From the NCBI RefSeq assembly GCF_003660265.1, contig NZ_QXQP01000016.1, positions 1-39,194 on the forward strand: DNA of 39,194 nt. The letters run 5' to 3'. This document shows, piece after piece, positions 23,398 through 35,980 of this stretch. The notes under the pieces were generated by a model. It saw only the letters and a program-made list of their open reading frames with translations. It was not told the origin of the DNA and did not search any database. The position numbers and the translations under genes were made by a program. The stretch is from Helicobacter mehlei (lineage in GTDB: Bacteria; Campylobacterota; Campylobacteria; Campylobacterales; Helicobacteraceae). How positions within the stretch are numbered: position 1 is the stretch's first letter; every line of letters begins with the position of its first letter.

Positions 23398-24870
23398 TTG
23401 ATTCTAGCACTTAAATACCGCCCCAAACATTTTAAAGAACTCGTCGGGCAAGAATCTGTCTCCACCACTTTGGCCCTCGCACTGGATCGTGCCCGTTTGG
23501 CACACGCCTATTTGTTTAGCGGGTTGCGTGGGAGTGGCAAGACCAGCTCGGCACGAATCTTTGCGCGCGCTTTGCAATGTGAGAGGGGACCTGCCAGCAC
23601 GCCCTGTGATATCTGCCCTAATTGCCTAGAGGCTCTAGGCGATCACCACATGGACATCATTGAAATTGATGGCGCGTCTAATCGGCGGATTGAAGATGTG
23701 CGCAATATCATTGAGCAGACCAAATACCAGCCCGTTTTGGGGCGTTTTAAGATTTTTATCTTAGATGAAGTCCATATGCTAACTAAAGAAGCCTTTAATG
23801 CGTTGTTAAAGACTCTTGAAGAACCCCCTGCGCATGTAAAATTCATCTTGGCCACCACCGATGTGCTCAAGCTCCCAGCGACCATTTTAAGCCGCACCCA
23901 GCACTTTAGATTTAAAAAAATCCCCCCCAAACTCATCACCCAACACCTGCAATCCATTACTAAACAAGAAAATATCCCCTATGAGGAGGGCGCGCTAGAG
24001 ATGATCGCTAGGAGTGGGGGGGGGAGCTTACGCGACACGCTCACCCTGTTAGATCAGGCCATCAATTACAGCGCAGGGCATTTAAAAACGGCTAGTATTG
24101 CCCAAATGTTGGGCATGGTGGATGCGCAGATTTTAGAGGATTTTTTTAACGCCCTCTCTGACAAGCAAGGCGCAAGATTGCAAACCTTGTTGGGCTTGTT
24201 AGAAGAACATGAAATTAGCATGGTCTTAGAGGAGATGGGGCTTTTTTTAAAAGCGTGTTTGTTAGATCAACGCTTCCCAACCACTTTATTAGAAAAGTTT
24301 TTAAGTACGCTTGCCCAAGCCAAACAGCTTGTGGCACTTGGGACTGATGGGAGTTTTGTGCTCACTTTAAGTGCACTTAAAATGCAAGCTTACATCCAAG
24401 AGCATGCTAACACCCTCCAAGTCCCAATGACTCAAACTCCAGCAAGCACCCCCAACACGCCCCAACCCCAAACTTCTAAGCCAATAGCCCCAACCACTAA
24501 GCCCACGCCCAGCCCAGATGCTAGCGCGCTCTTTGCAAAACTCATTGCCAACTTACGCCTCTCAAACCCTAAGTTGGGCGAGACTTTTGAGCATTGTATC
24601 CGTTTTGTCTCCTTCAAAGATCAGGTTTTGATGTGGGAATCGCGTGCCAACCAGCAGGATAAGGCAATTTTAGGCAAATACTATAAAAGCCTCATTGTGC
24701 CACAAGTGCAAGCCCTCTATGGCAAAGATGTGAGCATCAAGCCCATGAAAGCCGATGTGCTCCAAAAGCACAATAATTGTCAGGAGTTTATGGCAAATCA
24801 CCAGCCCTTGATGAAAGCGATGACTCAGCATTTGAATATTACGGGTATAGAAGAATTGGAGGGTTGTTAG
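23398..24870 (+). CDS. dnaX: DNA polymerase III subunit gamma/tau
   Basis: Clamp-loader ATPase of the replisome. 490 residues. Walker A GLRGSGKTS (42-50), zinc cysteines C61, C70, C73, C76, Walker B with DEVHML (123-128), and sensor LSRTQHFRF. A Pro/Thr/Gln-rich linker (about 345-375) leads to a tau-like C-terminus. Start TTG 23398 matches the family N-terminus (ILALKYRPKHFKELVGQ). A G9 tract at 24016-24024 encodes RSGGGSLRD in frame. No Escherichia-type frameshift signal was found. First gene of dnaX-tsaE-lptB-rpoN, the same order as I recall in H. pylori. Confidence 0.95.
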   Translation: MILALKYRPKHFKELVGQESVSTTLALALDRARLAHAYLFSGLRGSGKTSSARIFARALQCERGPASTPCDICPNCLEALGDHHMDIIEIDGASNRRIEDVRNIIEQTKYQPVLGRFKIFILDEVHMLTKEAFNALLKTLEEPPAHVKFILATTDVLKLPATILSRTQHFRFKKIPPKLITQHLQSITKQENIPYEEGALEMIARSGGGSLRDTLTLLDQAINYSAGHLKTASIAQMLGMVDAQILEDFFNALSDKQGARLQTLLGLLEEHEISMVLEEMGLFLKACLLDQRFPTTLLEKFLSTLAQAKQLVALGTDGSFVLTLSALKMQAYIQEHANTLQVPMTQTPASTPNTPQPQTSKPIAPTTKPTPSPDASALFAKLIANLRLSNPKLGETFEHCIRFVSFKDQVLMWESRANQQDKAILGKYYKSLIVPQVQALYGKDVSIKPMKADVLQKHNNCQEFMANHQPLMKAMTQHLNITGIEELEGC

Positions 24871-25292
24871 TGCGTCTGCAAGCCAGTTTAGAGAATCTAG
24901 GCCCCGTGCTAGAGAGCCTCCATGCAAAAATCGCCAGCCACCCCTTGCCCCTTGTGTTTTTGTTACAAGGCGATCTAGCTAGTGGCAAGACAACCCTAGT
25001 GCAACGCTTTTGTGCCGCTCTGAATGCCCCGCATGCCACTTCGCCTACCTTTAGCCTACTGCACACCTACCAAGCCCCTAAGTTTAATATTTATCACTAC
25101 GATTTTTATTTAAAATCCCTACCCGAGTTAGTGGCTCTAGGCGTTTTGGAGCATTTAGAGCTAGAGGGCGTGCATTTTGTTGAGTGGGGCGGTGGTCTTA
25201 AGGAGATGTTGATTCAAGCGGGCTTTAAAGTGTGCGTGGTGGGTTTAACCCGCCTAGATCAAGACCGCTTATATGAGATTGTAGATGGATAA
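24870..25292 (+). CDS. tsaE: tRNA threonylcarbamoyladenosine biosynthesis ATPase TsaE
   Basis: Works with TsaB and TsaD to form t6A37 on ANN-decoding tRNAs. From GTG 24870 the protein has 140 residues, the family norm; an earlier ATG (24777) inside dnaX would add 31 unrelated residues. Walker [10 protein letters not shown] (34-42), then [19 protein letters not shown] and HFVEWGGG are the family blocks. The GTG shares its G with the dnaX TAG. Confidence 0.9.
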   Translation: MRLQASLENLGPVLESLHAKIASHPLPLVFLLQGDLASGKTTLVQRFCAALNAPHATSPTFSLLHTYQAPKFNIYHYDFYLKSLPELVALGVLEHLELEGVHFVEWGGGLKEMLIQAGFKVCVVGLTRLDQDRLYEIVDG

Positions 25293-26007
25293 GCTCATTG
25301 CCAATAATTTAAGCAAGCAGATCAAAAAAACTAAGATCGTGCATGATGTCTCCTTAGAAGTGCATAGTGCGCAAGTGGTGGGCTTGCTAGGGCCCAATGG
25401 GGCGGGTAAAACCACGACCTTTTATATGATCTGTGGGTTATTACAGCCCAGCGGGGGGAGTGTGTATCTTAATGATATTGAACTCTCTAGCTACCCCTTG
25501 CACAAGCGATCCAACATGGGAATTGGCTATTTGCCCCAAGAATCGAGCATTTTTAAGGATTTGAGTGTACTGGACAATTTGATGTTGGCTGCCCAGACAA
25601 CTTTTAAGAGCAACAAGGAAGCCATAAATAGAATCGAAGAAATGTTAGATGCCTTTAATATCCAAACCATCAAGGATCGCAAGGGCATGTCTTTAAGCGG
25701 GGGGGAGCGCCGACGTGTGGAGATTGCGCGCGCGCTCATCAAAAATCCTAAATTTATTTTGCTTGATGAGCCCTTTGCTGGGGTCGATCCGATTGCGGTT
25801 TTAGATATCCAAAAGATCATTGAACGCTTGGTTGAAATGAATATCGGGGTGCTCATCACTGATCACAATGTGCGTGAAACTTTAAGCGTGTGCCATAGAG
25901 CCTATGTGATCAAAAGCGGGACTTTGCTAGCTAGTGGCACCAGCGAGCAGATTTACGAAAATGCCCTAGTGCGTAAATATTACTTAGGCGAGCATTTTAA
26001 GGTCTAA
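25285..26007 (+). CDS. lptB: LPS export ABC transporter ATP-binding protein
   Basis: Cytoplasmic ATPase that drives LptFG in moving lipopolysaccharide to the outer membrane. 240 residues. Walker [10 protein letters not shown] (36-44), Q-loop YLPQESSIF, signature LSGGERRR (137-144), Walker B ILLDEP, switch histidine H194 (ITDHN). The closing EHFKV matches LptB length. ATG overlaps the tsaE end by 8 bp. Downstream is rpoN, a classic neighbour of lptB. Confidence 0.93.
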   Translation: MDKLIANNLSKQIKKTKIVHDVSLEVHSAQVVGLLGPNGAGKTTTFYMICGLLQPSGGSVYLNDIELSSYPLHKRSNMGIGYLPQESSIFKDLSVLDNLMLAAQTTFKSNKEAINRIEEMLDAFNIQTIKDRKGMSLSGGERRRVEIARALIKNPKFILLDEPFAGVDPIAVLDIQKIIERLVEMNIGVLITDHNVRETLSVCHRAYVIKSGTLLASGTSEQIYENALVRKYYLGEHFKV

Positions 26008-26008
26008 C

Positions 26009-27265
26009 ATGGCAATTTTACGCCCACAATTAGCCACTAAAAACAAGCTTTGCGCCACGCTAAAAAGCTGGTTGCCCATTTTGCAAAGCGACCCCTTAGA
26101 GATTGAAGACACCTTACAGACTTATGCCCAAGATAACCCCTATTTGAGCGTGCAGAGTGGTTTGAGCCAAAATTTAAGCCACCACAGAGATACCCGCCTA
26201 AAAAATACGATGAGCGACAAGATCGAAGCCTTGAGCGTGTATAAAAAAAGCTTGTATGAGAGTTTGCATGAACAGATCATCCCCCCGCTTTTCCCCACGC
26301 CCCTATCAGTCCAAATTGCCCATGATATTTTAGATAACTTGAGTAGCGAGGGGTATTTTGAGAGCGATTTAGCTGGGCAAGCAGAGAGTTTGGGGGTGAG
26401 CCCCCAAGAGTATGAAAAGGTGCGGCAACGCTTTGCCTATCTTGATCCTCCGGGCATTGGGGCATGCACGCTACAAGAAAGTTTTTTATTCCAACTCAAC
26501 CACCATGACGAACTGGACGCGCCCACCTACGATTTATGCGCCCAAATTATCCAAAATCTTGAATGCCATAAAGAATTTAGCCACCTGCCCAGCTATGCTA
26601 AGGCGATGCAAACCATCACTTCGTTTAAAAACCCACCTGCGCTTGATTTTGCAGACAAAATTCCCCCCATTATTCCCGATCTCTTGGTGCTCGAAGAAGA
26701 TGGAAATATCTTTGTGCAACTCAACGAAGGGTATTATCCCAAAGTGATCATTGAAGAGATTAAAATCAAGCAAAACAACGCCTACTTAAAAGAAAAGCTC
26801 AAAGAGGCACGGGATTTAGTCGATGCCTTGCAAATGCGCCACCAGACCATCCAAAAAATCGGACTAATGTTGGTGGAATACCAATATGATTTTTTTAAGG
26901 GTAAGGAGATCAAACCCATGCGCTTGGTGGATATTGCCAACGAATTTGGCTACGCGCCTAGCACTATCTCACGGGCAATCTCCAATAAATATTTGGAATG
27001 TTCTAGGGGTATCTTCCCTATTAAGAGTTTTTTCACCACCGCTCTAGAGGGCGATGTTTCCAACGCCTCAATCAAAGATTTTATCTTGGAGTTAGTCAAA
27101 AATGAGGATCGCCAAAGGCCCATGAGTGATTTAAAAATGTTAGAGTTAGTGGAACGCAAATTTGGGCTTAAAATGGTGCGCCGCACGATCACCAAATACC
27201 GCAAACTTTTGAACATCGCCAGTTCGTCTGAGCGTAAAAAACTTTATAGCATGCGTTTAGGCTAG
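26009..27265 (+). CDS. rpoN: RNA polymerase sigma-54 factor
   Basis: Directs transcription of middle flagellar genes in Helicobacter with the FlgR activator. 418 residues. The N-terminal activator region is present but short of glutamines (LRPQLATKNKLCATLKSWLP). The core-binding part includes LSSEGYF and LDPPGIGACTLQESFLFQL. The DNA-binding HTH is MRLVDIANEFGYAPSTISRA, and the RpoN box reads VRRTITKYRKLLNI (about 390-403), close to the ARRTVTKYR consensus. Starts one base after the lptB stop. Confidence 0.95.
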   Translation: MAILRPQLATKNKLCATLKSWLPILQSDPLEIEDTLQTYAQDNPYLSVQSGLSQNLSHHRDTRLKNTMSDKIEALSVYKKSLYESLHEQIIPPLFPTPLSVQIAHDILDNLSSEGYFESDLAGQAESLGVSPQEYEKVRQRFAYLDPPGIGACTLQESFLFQLNHHDELDAPTYDLCAQIIQNLECHKEFSHLPSYAKAMQTITSFKNPPALDFADKIPPIIPDLLVLEEDGNIFVQLNEGYYPKVIIEEIKIKQNNAYLKEKLKEARDLVDALQMRHQTIQKIGLMLVEYQYDFFKGKEIKPMRLVDIANEFGYAPSTISRAISNKYLECSRGIFPIKSFFTTALEGDVSNASIKDFILELVKNEDRQRPMSDLKMLELVERKFGLKMVRRTITKYRKLLNIASSSERKKLYSMRLG

Positions 27266-27273
27266 TCCTTTAG

Positions 27274-29535
<2,262 letters not shown>

Positions 29536-29552
<17 letters not shown>

Positions 29553-30288
29553 CGCGCTTTTAAACTTACAGCAACTCCACAATATTATCAAGGACAACCC
29601 ACAACACTTTAACGCCACCTTGCCCCTCTTTTTAAAGGTACTAGAGAAAAAGGGCGATAATAGATATTTGTTGCAACTGGGTAATCAAATTTTAGAAACC
29701 AAGAGTGCCAAACCTTTGATTACCGGGCAAAAATATTGGGCGTTGATGCAAAAAAGCTCAGTGGGGGCAATCATGCTCTCTAATCTCGTGCCCCAGCCCA
29801 AAATCATGGAGCAACTCAAAAATGCGCCCTTAAAATTGGATCTGCACCAATTAAACCAGATTTTAAAACAAGAGGATTTTAAGGGTTATCACGAACAATT
29901 AGTCACCCATTTAACCCACGCCCAGAGTCGTCAAGATTTTTGGCTCTTGGGTAATTTGCTTTTATCCTTGCAACACCAAGTGGCTAGTTTTGTGATCAAG
30001 GACAAGCACCAAGAGGCGTTGATCCAGATTAAAAATAAAAAGGGCAAGCAAAAACAGCTGGATTTTTACGCACTTTACCCACATTTGGGGGCTTTGCAAG
30101 GGCATGTGTTGTGGCAAGAGCCACATTTGAGCCTGCACATTGTAGTGCTCTACGAGAACACCGCACGCCTCTTGGAGCAATATAAAAACACCTTGAAAGG
30201 TTTTGATGCGGTGCATATCTCTGCTAGCCCACACACCATAGAGCCTCTGTTTGGATTTGAAGAAAGTTTGTTGGACACGAAGGGGTAA
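29536..30288 (+). CDS. Uncharacterised protein after coaBC
   Basis: 250 residues, no signal peptide or membrane helix. It overlaps the coaBC end by 17 bp and is Leu/Gln/Lys-rich, mostly helical. A C-terminal beta region (KQLDFYALYPHLGALQGHVL, SLHIVVLYENTARLLEQYKN) loosely recalls the C-terminal fold of flagellar hook-length proteins (FliK), but no firm motif supports that. I recall a hypothetical gene in the same place in H. pylori. Function unknown. Confidence 0.6.
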
Positions 30289-30403
30289 AATCTTTTTTGA
30301 GCACGCAACAAGAGCTTAACAGAGAGTTTGCTTTGTGCCTTTTTAGTAATTATAAGGAAACAAAAGCTAAAATAGGCTAAATAATACCCTAGAGAAGGTT
30401 GTG

Positions 30404-32080
30404 ATGAGTAAAGAATTGGAGTCCTTAGAGAGTCGGAGCGAGTCTGAAGAATTCAGAGAATACATGAAGGAGTACATGCACGGAGAGGATGAGTCGGAAC
30501 AAAAGGGGGGTGTGAAAGAGGGTGTGGTTGTTTCGATCAACGAGCAAGAGGGCTATGCCATGGTGAGTGTTGGGGGCAAAACAGAGGGTAGACTTTCTTT
30601 AGAGGAGATTTTAGATGCACAAGGAGGGTTGCTCTTTAACCTAGAAGATACAATCCCGGTTTATGTGTCGCATAAGGGTGAGCGGGTTAGTGTTTCTTAT
30701 AGAAAGGCTCTAGCTTTTGGGAAAGCACAAGAAAAAATCCAAGCCTTGGGGGAGGACTATAGGGACAAGATGATCGAGGGCGAGGTTGTGCGCGAAAACA
30801 AAGGGGGGTATGTCCTTGTGGATCGCGAGGGTGTAGAATACTCTCTTTCTAAAGCGCAGTCTTCCCTTAAGCGTGGGGAAAACCATTTGGGCAAACGGCT
30901 CAAGGTTTGTATCACTTCCATAGACCCCGAGCGTGGCTTGATCAGTGTTTCTAGAAAACGTTTTTATGATGTTTATAGCAAACACCAGCATGAGGTTTCT
31001 AAGAGACTGGTCGAATCCCAAGAGATTTATAATGGGGTGGTGAAAAGTGTTACTAACTTTGGCGTGTTTGTGGAGGTAGATGGCGTAGAAGGGTTGGTGC
31101 ATTACACAGAGATTAGCCACCGCGGTTCAGCCAATCCAAGTAAGCACTACAAAGAGGGCGATGGGGTGCAGGTTAAAGCCCTCGCCTATGATGAAGAAAA
31201 AAAACGCCTCTCCCTCTCTATTAAAGCCACCATGGAGGATCCATGGCATGAGATTCAAACCAAACTTAAAGTGGGTTATGCCATTAAAGTCGTGGTCAGT
31301 AGCATTGAAAATTATGGCGTGTTTGTGGATATTGGGAACGACATTGAAGGCTTTTTGCACATCTCTGAGATCTCTTGGAATAAAAATGTCAAGCATCCTC
31401 AAGACTACCTAGAACTCAACCAAGAGATTGATGTCAAAATCATTGAAATTGACAGCGCAAACCGCCGTTTGCGCGTGTCTTTAAAACAGCTTTCTGATAA
31501 ACCCTTCAATGAATTTGTCTCCAAACACCGCGTGGGGGATTTGATTGAGGGCAAGGTGGCGACCTTAACCGATTTTGGTGCATTCCTCAATTTTGGGGGT
31601 GTAGATGGACTCTTGCACAATAAAGATGCTTTTTGGGAACAAGACAAAAAGTGCAAGGATCACTTCAAGATAGGCGATGTGGTGCAGGTTAAGATTTTGA
31701 AGATCAATAAGGAGAATGAGAAAATCTCTTTGGAGATGAAATTTGCCCAGCCTTCCCCTGTGGAAACTTTTAGCCAAAAGTATAAGGTCGGGGATGTGGT
31801 TCAAGGTGCGGTGGTGAATATTAAGGATTTCGGTGTGTTTGTCAATGTCGATGGAATCGATGTCTTGATCAAGAGCGAGGATTTACCCCCGCTTAAAAAA
31901 GAAGAGATCAAGATTGGTGATTTGATCACCAGCGTGGTTGTGGCAATCGAAAAAGCCAATAACAAAGTCCGTGCCTCTGTGCGCCGTTTAGAGCGTAAAA
32001 AAGAGAGAGAGCAGTTACAAGCTTTTAATGCTGGGGATGACAAGATGACCTTAGGAGATAAAATCTCAGGTAAGTTCTAA
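30404..32080 (+). CDS. rpsA: 30S ribosomal protein S1
   Basis: RNA-binding ribosomal protein that helps load mRNAs. 558 residues with six S1 OB-fold domains; the clearest units read VTNFGVFVEVDGVEGLVHYTE, IENYGVFVDIGNDIEGFLHIS, LTDFGAFLNFGGVDGLLHN and IKDFGVFVNVDGIDVL. The N-terminal acidic stretch precedes domain 1. ATG 30404 is better spaced from AGAAGG (30391-30396) than the GTG three bases earlier. The 115-bp gap upstream holds an AT-rich segment (TAAATAAT around 30377) that may be its promoter. Confidence 0.95.
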   Translation: MSKELESLESRSESEEFREYMKEYMHGEDESEQKGGVKEGVVVSINEQEGYAMVSVGGKTEGRLSLEEILDAQGGLLFNLEDTIPVYVSHKGERVSVSYRKALAFGKAQEKIQALGEDYRDKMIEGEVVRENKGGYVLVDREGVEYSLSKAQSSLKRGENHLGKRLKVCITSIDPERGLISVSRKRFYDVYSKHQHEVSKRLVESQEIYNGVVKSVTNFGVFVEVDGVEGLVHYTEISHRGSANPSKHYKEGDGVQVKALAYDEEKKRLSLSIKATMEDPWHEIQTKLKVGYAIKVVVSSIENYGVFVDIGNDIEGFLHISEISWNKNVKHPQDYLELNQEIDVKIIEIDSANRRLRVSLKQLSDKPFNEFVSKHRVGDLIEGKVATLTDFGAFLNFGGVDGLLHNKDAFWEQDKKCKDHFKIGDVVQVKILKINKENEKISLEMKFAQPSPVETFSQKYKVGDVVQGAVVNIKDFGVFVNVDGIDVLIKSEDLPPLKKEEIKIGDLITSVVVAIEKANNKVRASVRRLERKKEREQLQAFNAGDDKMTLGDKISGKF

Positions 32081-32088
32081 CTTGATTG

Positions 32089-32547
32089 ATGAAAATTGCA
32101 AAGGTCCGCTCGCTTGTTTTGTTGATCTTGCTTTTCTTTGCGCTTGCTCTAATCGCCTATGTGGGGCGGGGTTTGTTCATGCAACGCCCTCCCAAAATTG
32201 AGCCTAAGAGTACCCCTAAATTGTCCTTACCCGACTTAGCTGATGTGCCCGTTGCTCCACAAAGCGATGTCTCCGTAATCTCAGAACCCGATTTTGCTTA
32301 CCCAGTACTAGAAAAGCGCGTGGGAGTCGAGTTTTTAGGTGGCTCACACTCCCGAAAATTGCTCATCCGCAATTTAGACGCTTACAAGTCGTTTTGTTTG
32401 CATGAGATCTTAAGAGAAGCGCATGTCGATTTTGCACTAGACAAACAAGCGCGTGGCACGACCATTATCGTGTATTTGCCCCGCACCTCATCTAAAGCTC
32501 TCTTGGATGAGTTGCATTACTACAAAATCCCTTACCGCTTTGACTGA
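32089..32547 (+). CDS. Membrane-anchored protein between rpsA and serA
   Basis: 152 residues from ATG 32089 (a TTG at 32086 is the other choice). One N-terminal hydrophobic anchor (LVLLILLFFALALIAYVG, about 9-27), a Pro-rich periplasmic linker (RPPKIEPKSTPKLSLPDLAD), then a compact alpha/beta domain (KLLIRNLDAYKSFCLHEIL, GTTIIVYLPRTSSKALLDEL). No family recognised. It sits 9 bp after rpsA and 20 bp before serA, so it is probably cotranscribed. Confidence 0.65.
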   Translation: MKIAKVRSLVLLILLFFALALIAYVGRGLFMQRPPKIEPKSTPKLSLPDLADVPVAPQSDVSVISEPDFAYPVLEKRVGVEFLGGSHSRKLLIRNLDAYKSFCLHEILREAHVDFALDKQARGTTIIVYLPRTSSKALLDELHYYKIPYRFD

Positions 32548-32566
32548 TCCCAACTAAAGGAAATCC

Positions 32567-34144
32567 ATGCAAATTGCCATCTGTGATCCCATCCACCCCA
32601 AGGGCATCACTTTACTTAGCGAGCAAAAAGACATCCAAATTTTGGACTATTCCCAAATGCCTAAAAGCGATCTCCCCCTAGCCCTCAAGGGTGTTGCAGG
32701 ACTCATCACCAGAAGCATGACCCCCATCCATGCAACTATGCTCGCACATGCTAAAGATTTAAAAGTGCTGGTGCGCGCGGGCGTGGGCGTGGATAATGTG
32801 GATATTGATCTGTGCTCCCAAAAAGGGATTGTGGTGATGAATGTCCCTACGGCTAACACCATTGCTGCTGTGGAGCTCACCATGGCACACATGCTCAATG
32901 CCGTGCGTTATTTACCCAGCGCGAATGCCCAACTCAAACATGATAGGCTTTGGCAACGTGAGGATTGGTATGGGAGCGAGCTTTATGGCAAGAAGTTAGG
33001 CATCATCGGCTTTGGCAACATCGGATCGCGCGTGGGCGCGCGCGCTTTAGCCTTTGGTATGGAGGTGATCACCTACGATCCCTATATCCACAAGTCCAAA
33101 GCCACCGACCTAGGGGTGTCTTACACGGCAGATTTTAAAGACATTTTGGCTTGTGATGTGATTACCATCCACACGCCCAAGAACAAGGAAACGATCAATA
33201 TCATTGATTACGAACAGATCGCTCAAATGAAAGAGGGCGTGATCTTGATTAATTGCGCACGGGGTGGGCTTTATAATGAAGAAGCCTTATATGAGGCACT
33301 CAAATCCAAAAAAGTGCGCTGGTTAGGGCTAGATGTCTTTAGCAAAGAGCCCGGCACTGCCAACCCGCTTTTAGAACTCGATAATGTCTATGTTACCCCC
33401 CACATTGGGGCTAACACTTGGGAATCCCAAGAACAAATTGCCCTGCAGGCGGCTAAGGCTGTGGTGGATGCTCTAAGGGGGAGTGCTTATCCTAATGCGC
33501 TCAACTTACCCATCCAAGAGGGGCAAATGGCTAGCTATGCCAAGCCCTACCTAGAGCTCACCCAAAAATTGGGTTTTTTGTCCTCCCAAATCAACAAGGG
33601 GGCTTTTAGTTCCCTAGAGCTTACTTTAGCCGGTCCCATCAAGGAATACGCGCCCTCTTTGCTCAGTGCTGCCCTTGTAGGCTTACTCAAACCCTCTTTG
33701 AGCGATAAGGTCAATTATATCAATGCCCCCTTTTTAGCCAAAGAGCGCCATATTGCCCTAAACACCAAGATTTTAGAAGATGCCACGCCCTACACCAACT
33801 TAGTTACCTTGCAATTAAGCACGCCCCACCAGACCACGCAAGTGAGCGGGAGTGTCTTTGCCAACGATCTGCTCAAGATCACCAACATTAATGGCTTTGA
33901 AATGGATGTCAAGCCACAAGGCAACATGATTTTATTTAAAAATGAGGACAGACCCGGGGTGATTGGGAATGTGGGGCAAACTCTAGCCGAACACAACATC
34001 AATATCGCCGATTTTAGATTGGGGCGCAATAACCACAAAGAAGCCTTAGCCTTGATCGTAGTGGATGATCCCATCAACCCCGAAATTTTAGCCAAGTTGC
34101 AAACAATCCCACATTGTTTGGGCGTGAATGTGGTTTCAATCTAG
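32567..34144 (+). CDS. serA: D-3-phosphoglycerate dehydrogenase
   Basis: Oxidises 3-phosphoglycerate to 3-phosphohydroxypyruvate, the first step of serine synthesis. 525 residues, the long form with an intervening (ASB) domain and a C-terminal ACT domain (PGVIGNVGQTLAEHNINIAD), which usually gives serine feedback. NAD motif GFGNIGSRVG (148-157); catalytic residues R232 (NCARGG), E261 (SKEPG) and H279 (TPHIGANTWESQ). RBS AAAGGA (32556-32561). Four-gene run with ubiD and yggS downstream. Confidence 0.95.
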   Translation: MQIAICDPIHPKGITLLSEQKDIQILDYSQMPKSDLPLALKGVAGLITRSMTPIHATMLAHAKDLKVLVRAGVGVDNVDIDLCSQKGIVVMNVPTANTIAAVELTMAHMLNAVRYLPSANAQLKHDRLWQREDWYGSELYGKKLGIIGFGNIGSRVGARALAFGMEVITYDPYIHKSKATDLGVSYTADFKDILACDVITIHTPKNKETINIIDYEQIAQMKEGVILINCARGGLYNEEALYEALKSKKVRWLGLDVFSKEPGTANPLLELDNVYVTPHIGANTWESQEQIALQAAKAVVDALRGSAYPNALNLPIQEGQMASYAKPYLELTQKLGFLSSQINKGAFSSLELTLAGPIKEYAPSLLSAALVGLLKPSLSDKVNYINAPFLAKERHIALNTKILEDATPYTNLVTLQLSTPHQTTQVSGSVFANDLLKITNINGFEMDVKPQGNMILFKNEDRPGVIGNVGQTLAEHNINIADFRLGRNNHKEALALIVVDDPINPEILAKLQTIPHCLGVNVVSI

Positions 34145-35971
34145 GTGCAAGCTCTTATCAACAAACTCAAAGCCCGTAATGAATTGCGGGTCATCTCCAC
34201 GCCCCTAGACATTGAGCTAGAAATCCCACATACCGCCTATATTGAAGCCAAAAAGCCCCAAGGCGGGCAAGCCCTTTTATTCACCAATCCAGTGAGTGCC
34301 AAGCACTCCAAGCAGTTTGATATGCCGATCTTAATGAATCTCTTTGGATCGCAAGCGCGCCTAGAGCACATTATCCAAGAGCCTATTAAAACATATTGTG
34401 CGCGCCTAGAGACCCTTTTAAGCCTGCAAAAACCCCAAAACCTCAAAGACACTTGGCATTGGCTCAAAAATATCAGCACGCTCAGACACCTTGCCCCCAA
34501 GATCACCAAGTCCGCTGATACCCACACTTACAAAATGGGTGATCAGGTCAATCTCTACGATCTGCCCATCCTCACCACTTGGGAAAAGGATGGCGGTCCT
34601 TTTATCACGCTCGCCCAAATTTACACCCAAAGCTTGGATGGTAGCAAGAAAAATTTAGGCATGTACCGCCTACAAGTCTATGATCGCAACCATCTAGGAT
34701 TGCATTGGCAAATCCACAAGGATGCTAATCACTTTTTTCATGAATACCGCCATGCACGGGTGAAAATGCCCGTGAGTATCGCCATTGGGGGCGATGCGCT
34801 CTACACATGGTGTGCCCAAGCCCCCCTGCCCTATGGCTTATTTGAGTTATTGCTCTATGGACTGATCAGAAAAAAACGCGCCCAACTGATAAGATCGCGC
34901 ACCAATCCCATTGCCATCCCCCATGATTGTGGGATCATCATTGAGGGCTGGGTCGATGTAGAGGAATTGCGCCTTGAGGGACCTTTTGGCGATCACACAG
35001 GCTTTTACACCCCCAAAGAACCCTACCCCGTGCTGGAAGTGAGCGCGATCGCCACCAAGCCTAATGCGGTGTATCTAGCTAGCGTGGTGGGCAAACCCCC
35101 CTTAGAGGATAAATACTTAGGTTATTTCACCGAACGACTCTTTTTGCCCTTGCTCCAAAAAAGCGCGCATGGGCTACTTGATTATCACATGCCCGAAAAT
35201 GGGGTTTTCCACAATTTGATCTTAGCCAAAATCAAACCCAGCTACCCCGGGCATGCTAGCCAAATCATGCACCATTTTTGGGGCACAGGGCAGATGAGTT
35301 TTGCCAAACATGCGATCTTTGTAGGTCCTAATGCGCCCAGCCTAGAGGATTACCCCAAAATCACCGAACACATCTTAAACCACCTCAATTTGCAATCTGT
35401 CATCATCACCGAGGGCATTTGCGATGCACTCGATCATGCTAGCCCCACTTACGCCTTTGGGGGCAAATTAGGCATTGATGCCACCAAACCCAGTGAGAAC
35501 ACCCCCAGTATCCTTAAAGATAGTGTTTTATTAGCCAAAATCCAAGAGGCAATGCCCGAAGCACAAATCTTAAAGCAATATGGGACACACACCAAAAACC
35601 CGATCGCGGTTGTGGGCGTGCAAAAGAGGCGCACCCTTTTACCCGTGGCTAAGGCGTGTAGCCTTTTAAGCCCCTTTGTGTCTGTTTTGGTATTTGTTGA
35701 TGCGTGCAAAAACGATCTGAATAACCCCTACATGCTCTTGTGGCGCGTGGTGAATAACATCGATGCTAAACGCGATGTGTGTATCCATGAGGGGTTGTTG
35801 CTCATTGATGGGACAGATAAAAACGCATTAGATAACCACCCCAAAGAGTGGCCACAAGAGACCGATTGCAACTTGAGCGTTCTAGAAAAATTGTGCGCCC
35901 AGAAACTCATCCCCCCTTTAGATGACCCGCTTTACAAGCATTATCACATTTTCAACTCACCTAGCACTTAA
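34145..35971 (+). CDS. UbiD family decarboxylase (menaquinone futalosine-pathway candidate)
   Basis: 608 residues, prenylated-FMN-dependent decarboxylase family. Hallmarks: NLGMYRLQVYDRNHLGLHWQ (170-189), PHDCGIIIEGWVDVEELRLE and GPFGDHTGFYTP (279-290) with the catalytic glutamate E278. Helicobacter makes menaquinone by the futalosine route, where a UbiD-like enzyme is used, so that role is more likely than ubiquinone synthesis (inference). GTG 34145 directly follows the serA TAG. No ubiX partner lies in this window. Confidence 0.88.
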   Translation: MQALINKLKARNELRVISTPLDIELEIPHTAYIEAKKPQGGQALLFTNPVSAKHSKQFDMPILMNLFGSQARLEHIIQEPIKTYCARLETLLSLQKPQNLKDTWHWLKNISTLRHLAPKITKSADTHTYKMGDQVNLYDLPILTTWEKDGGPFITLAQIYTQSLDGSKKNLGMYRLQVYDRNHLGLHWQIHKDANHFFHEYRHARVKMPVSIAIGGDALYTWCAQAPLPYGLFELLLYGLIRKKRAQLIRSRTNPIAIPHDCGIIIEGWVDVEELRLEGPFGDHTGFYTPKEPYPVLEVSAIATKPNAVYLASVVGKPPLEDKYLGYFTERLFLPLLQKSAHGLLDYHMPENGVFHNLILAKIKPSYPGHASQIMHHFWGTGQMSFAKHAIFVGPNAPSLEDYPKITEHILNHLNLQSVIITEGICDALDHASPTYAFGGKLGIDATKPSENTPSILKDSVLLAKIQEAMPEAQILKQYGTHTKNPIAVVGVQKRRTLLPVAKACSLLSPFVSVLVFVDACKNDLNNPYMLLWRVVNNIDAKRDVCIHEGLLLIDGTDKNALDNHPKEWPQETDCNLSVLEKLCAQKLIPPLDDPLYKHYHIFNSPST

Positions 35972-35980
35972 AGGTTTGCC

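Noticed and set aside
23905-23930. A7 run in dnaX as a programmed frameshift making a short gamma subunit
   Set aside because: The A-run is too early (about residue 170) and not aligned as a slippery heptamer, and no stop-proximal signal was seen.
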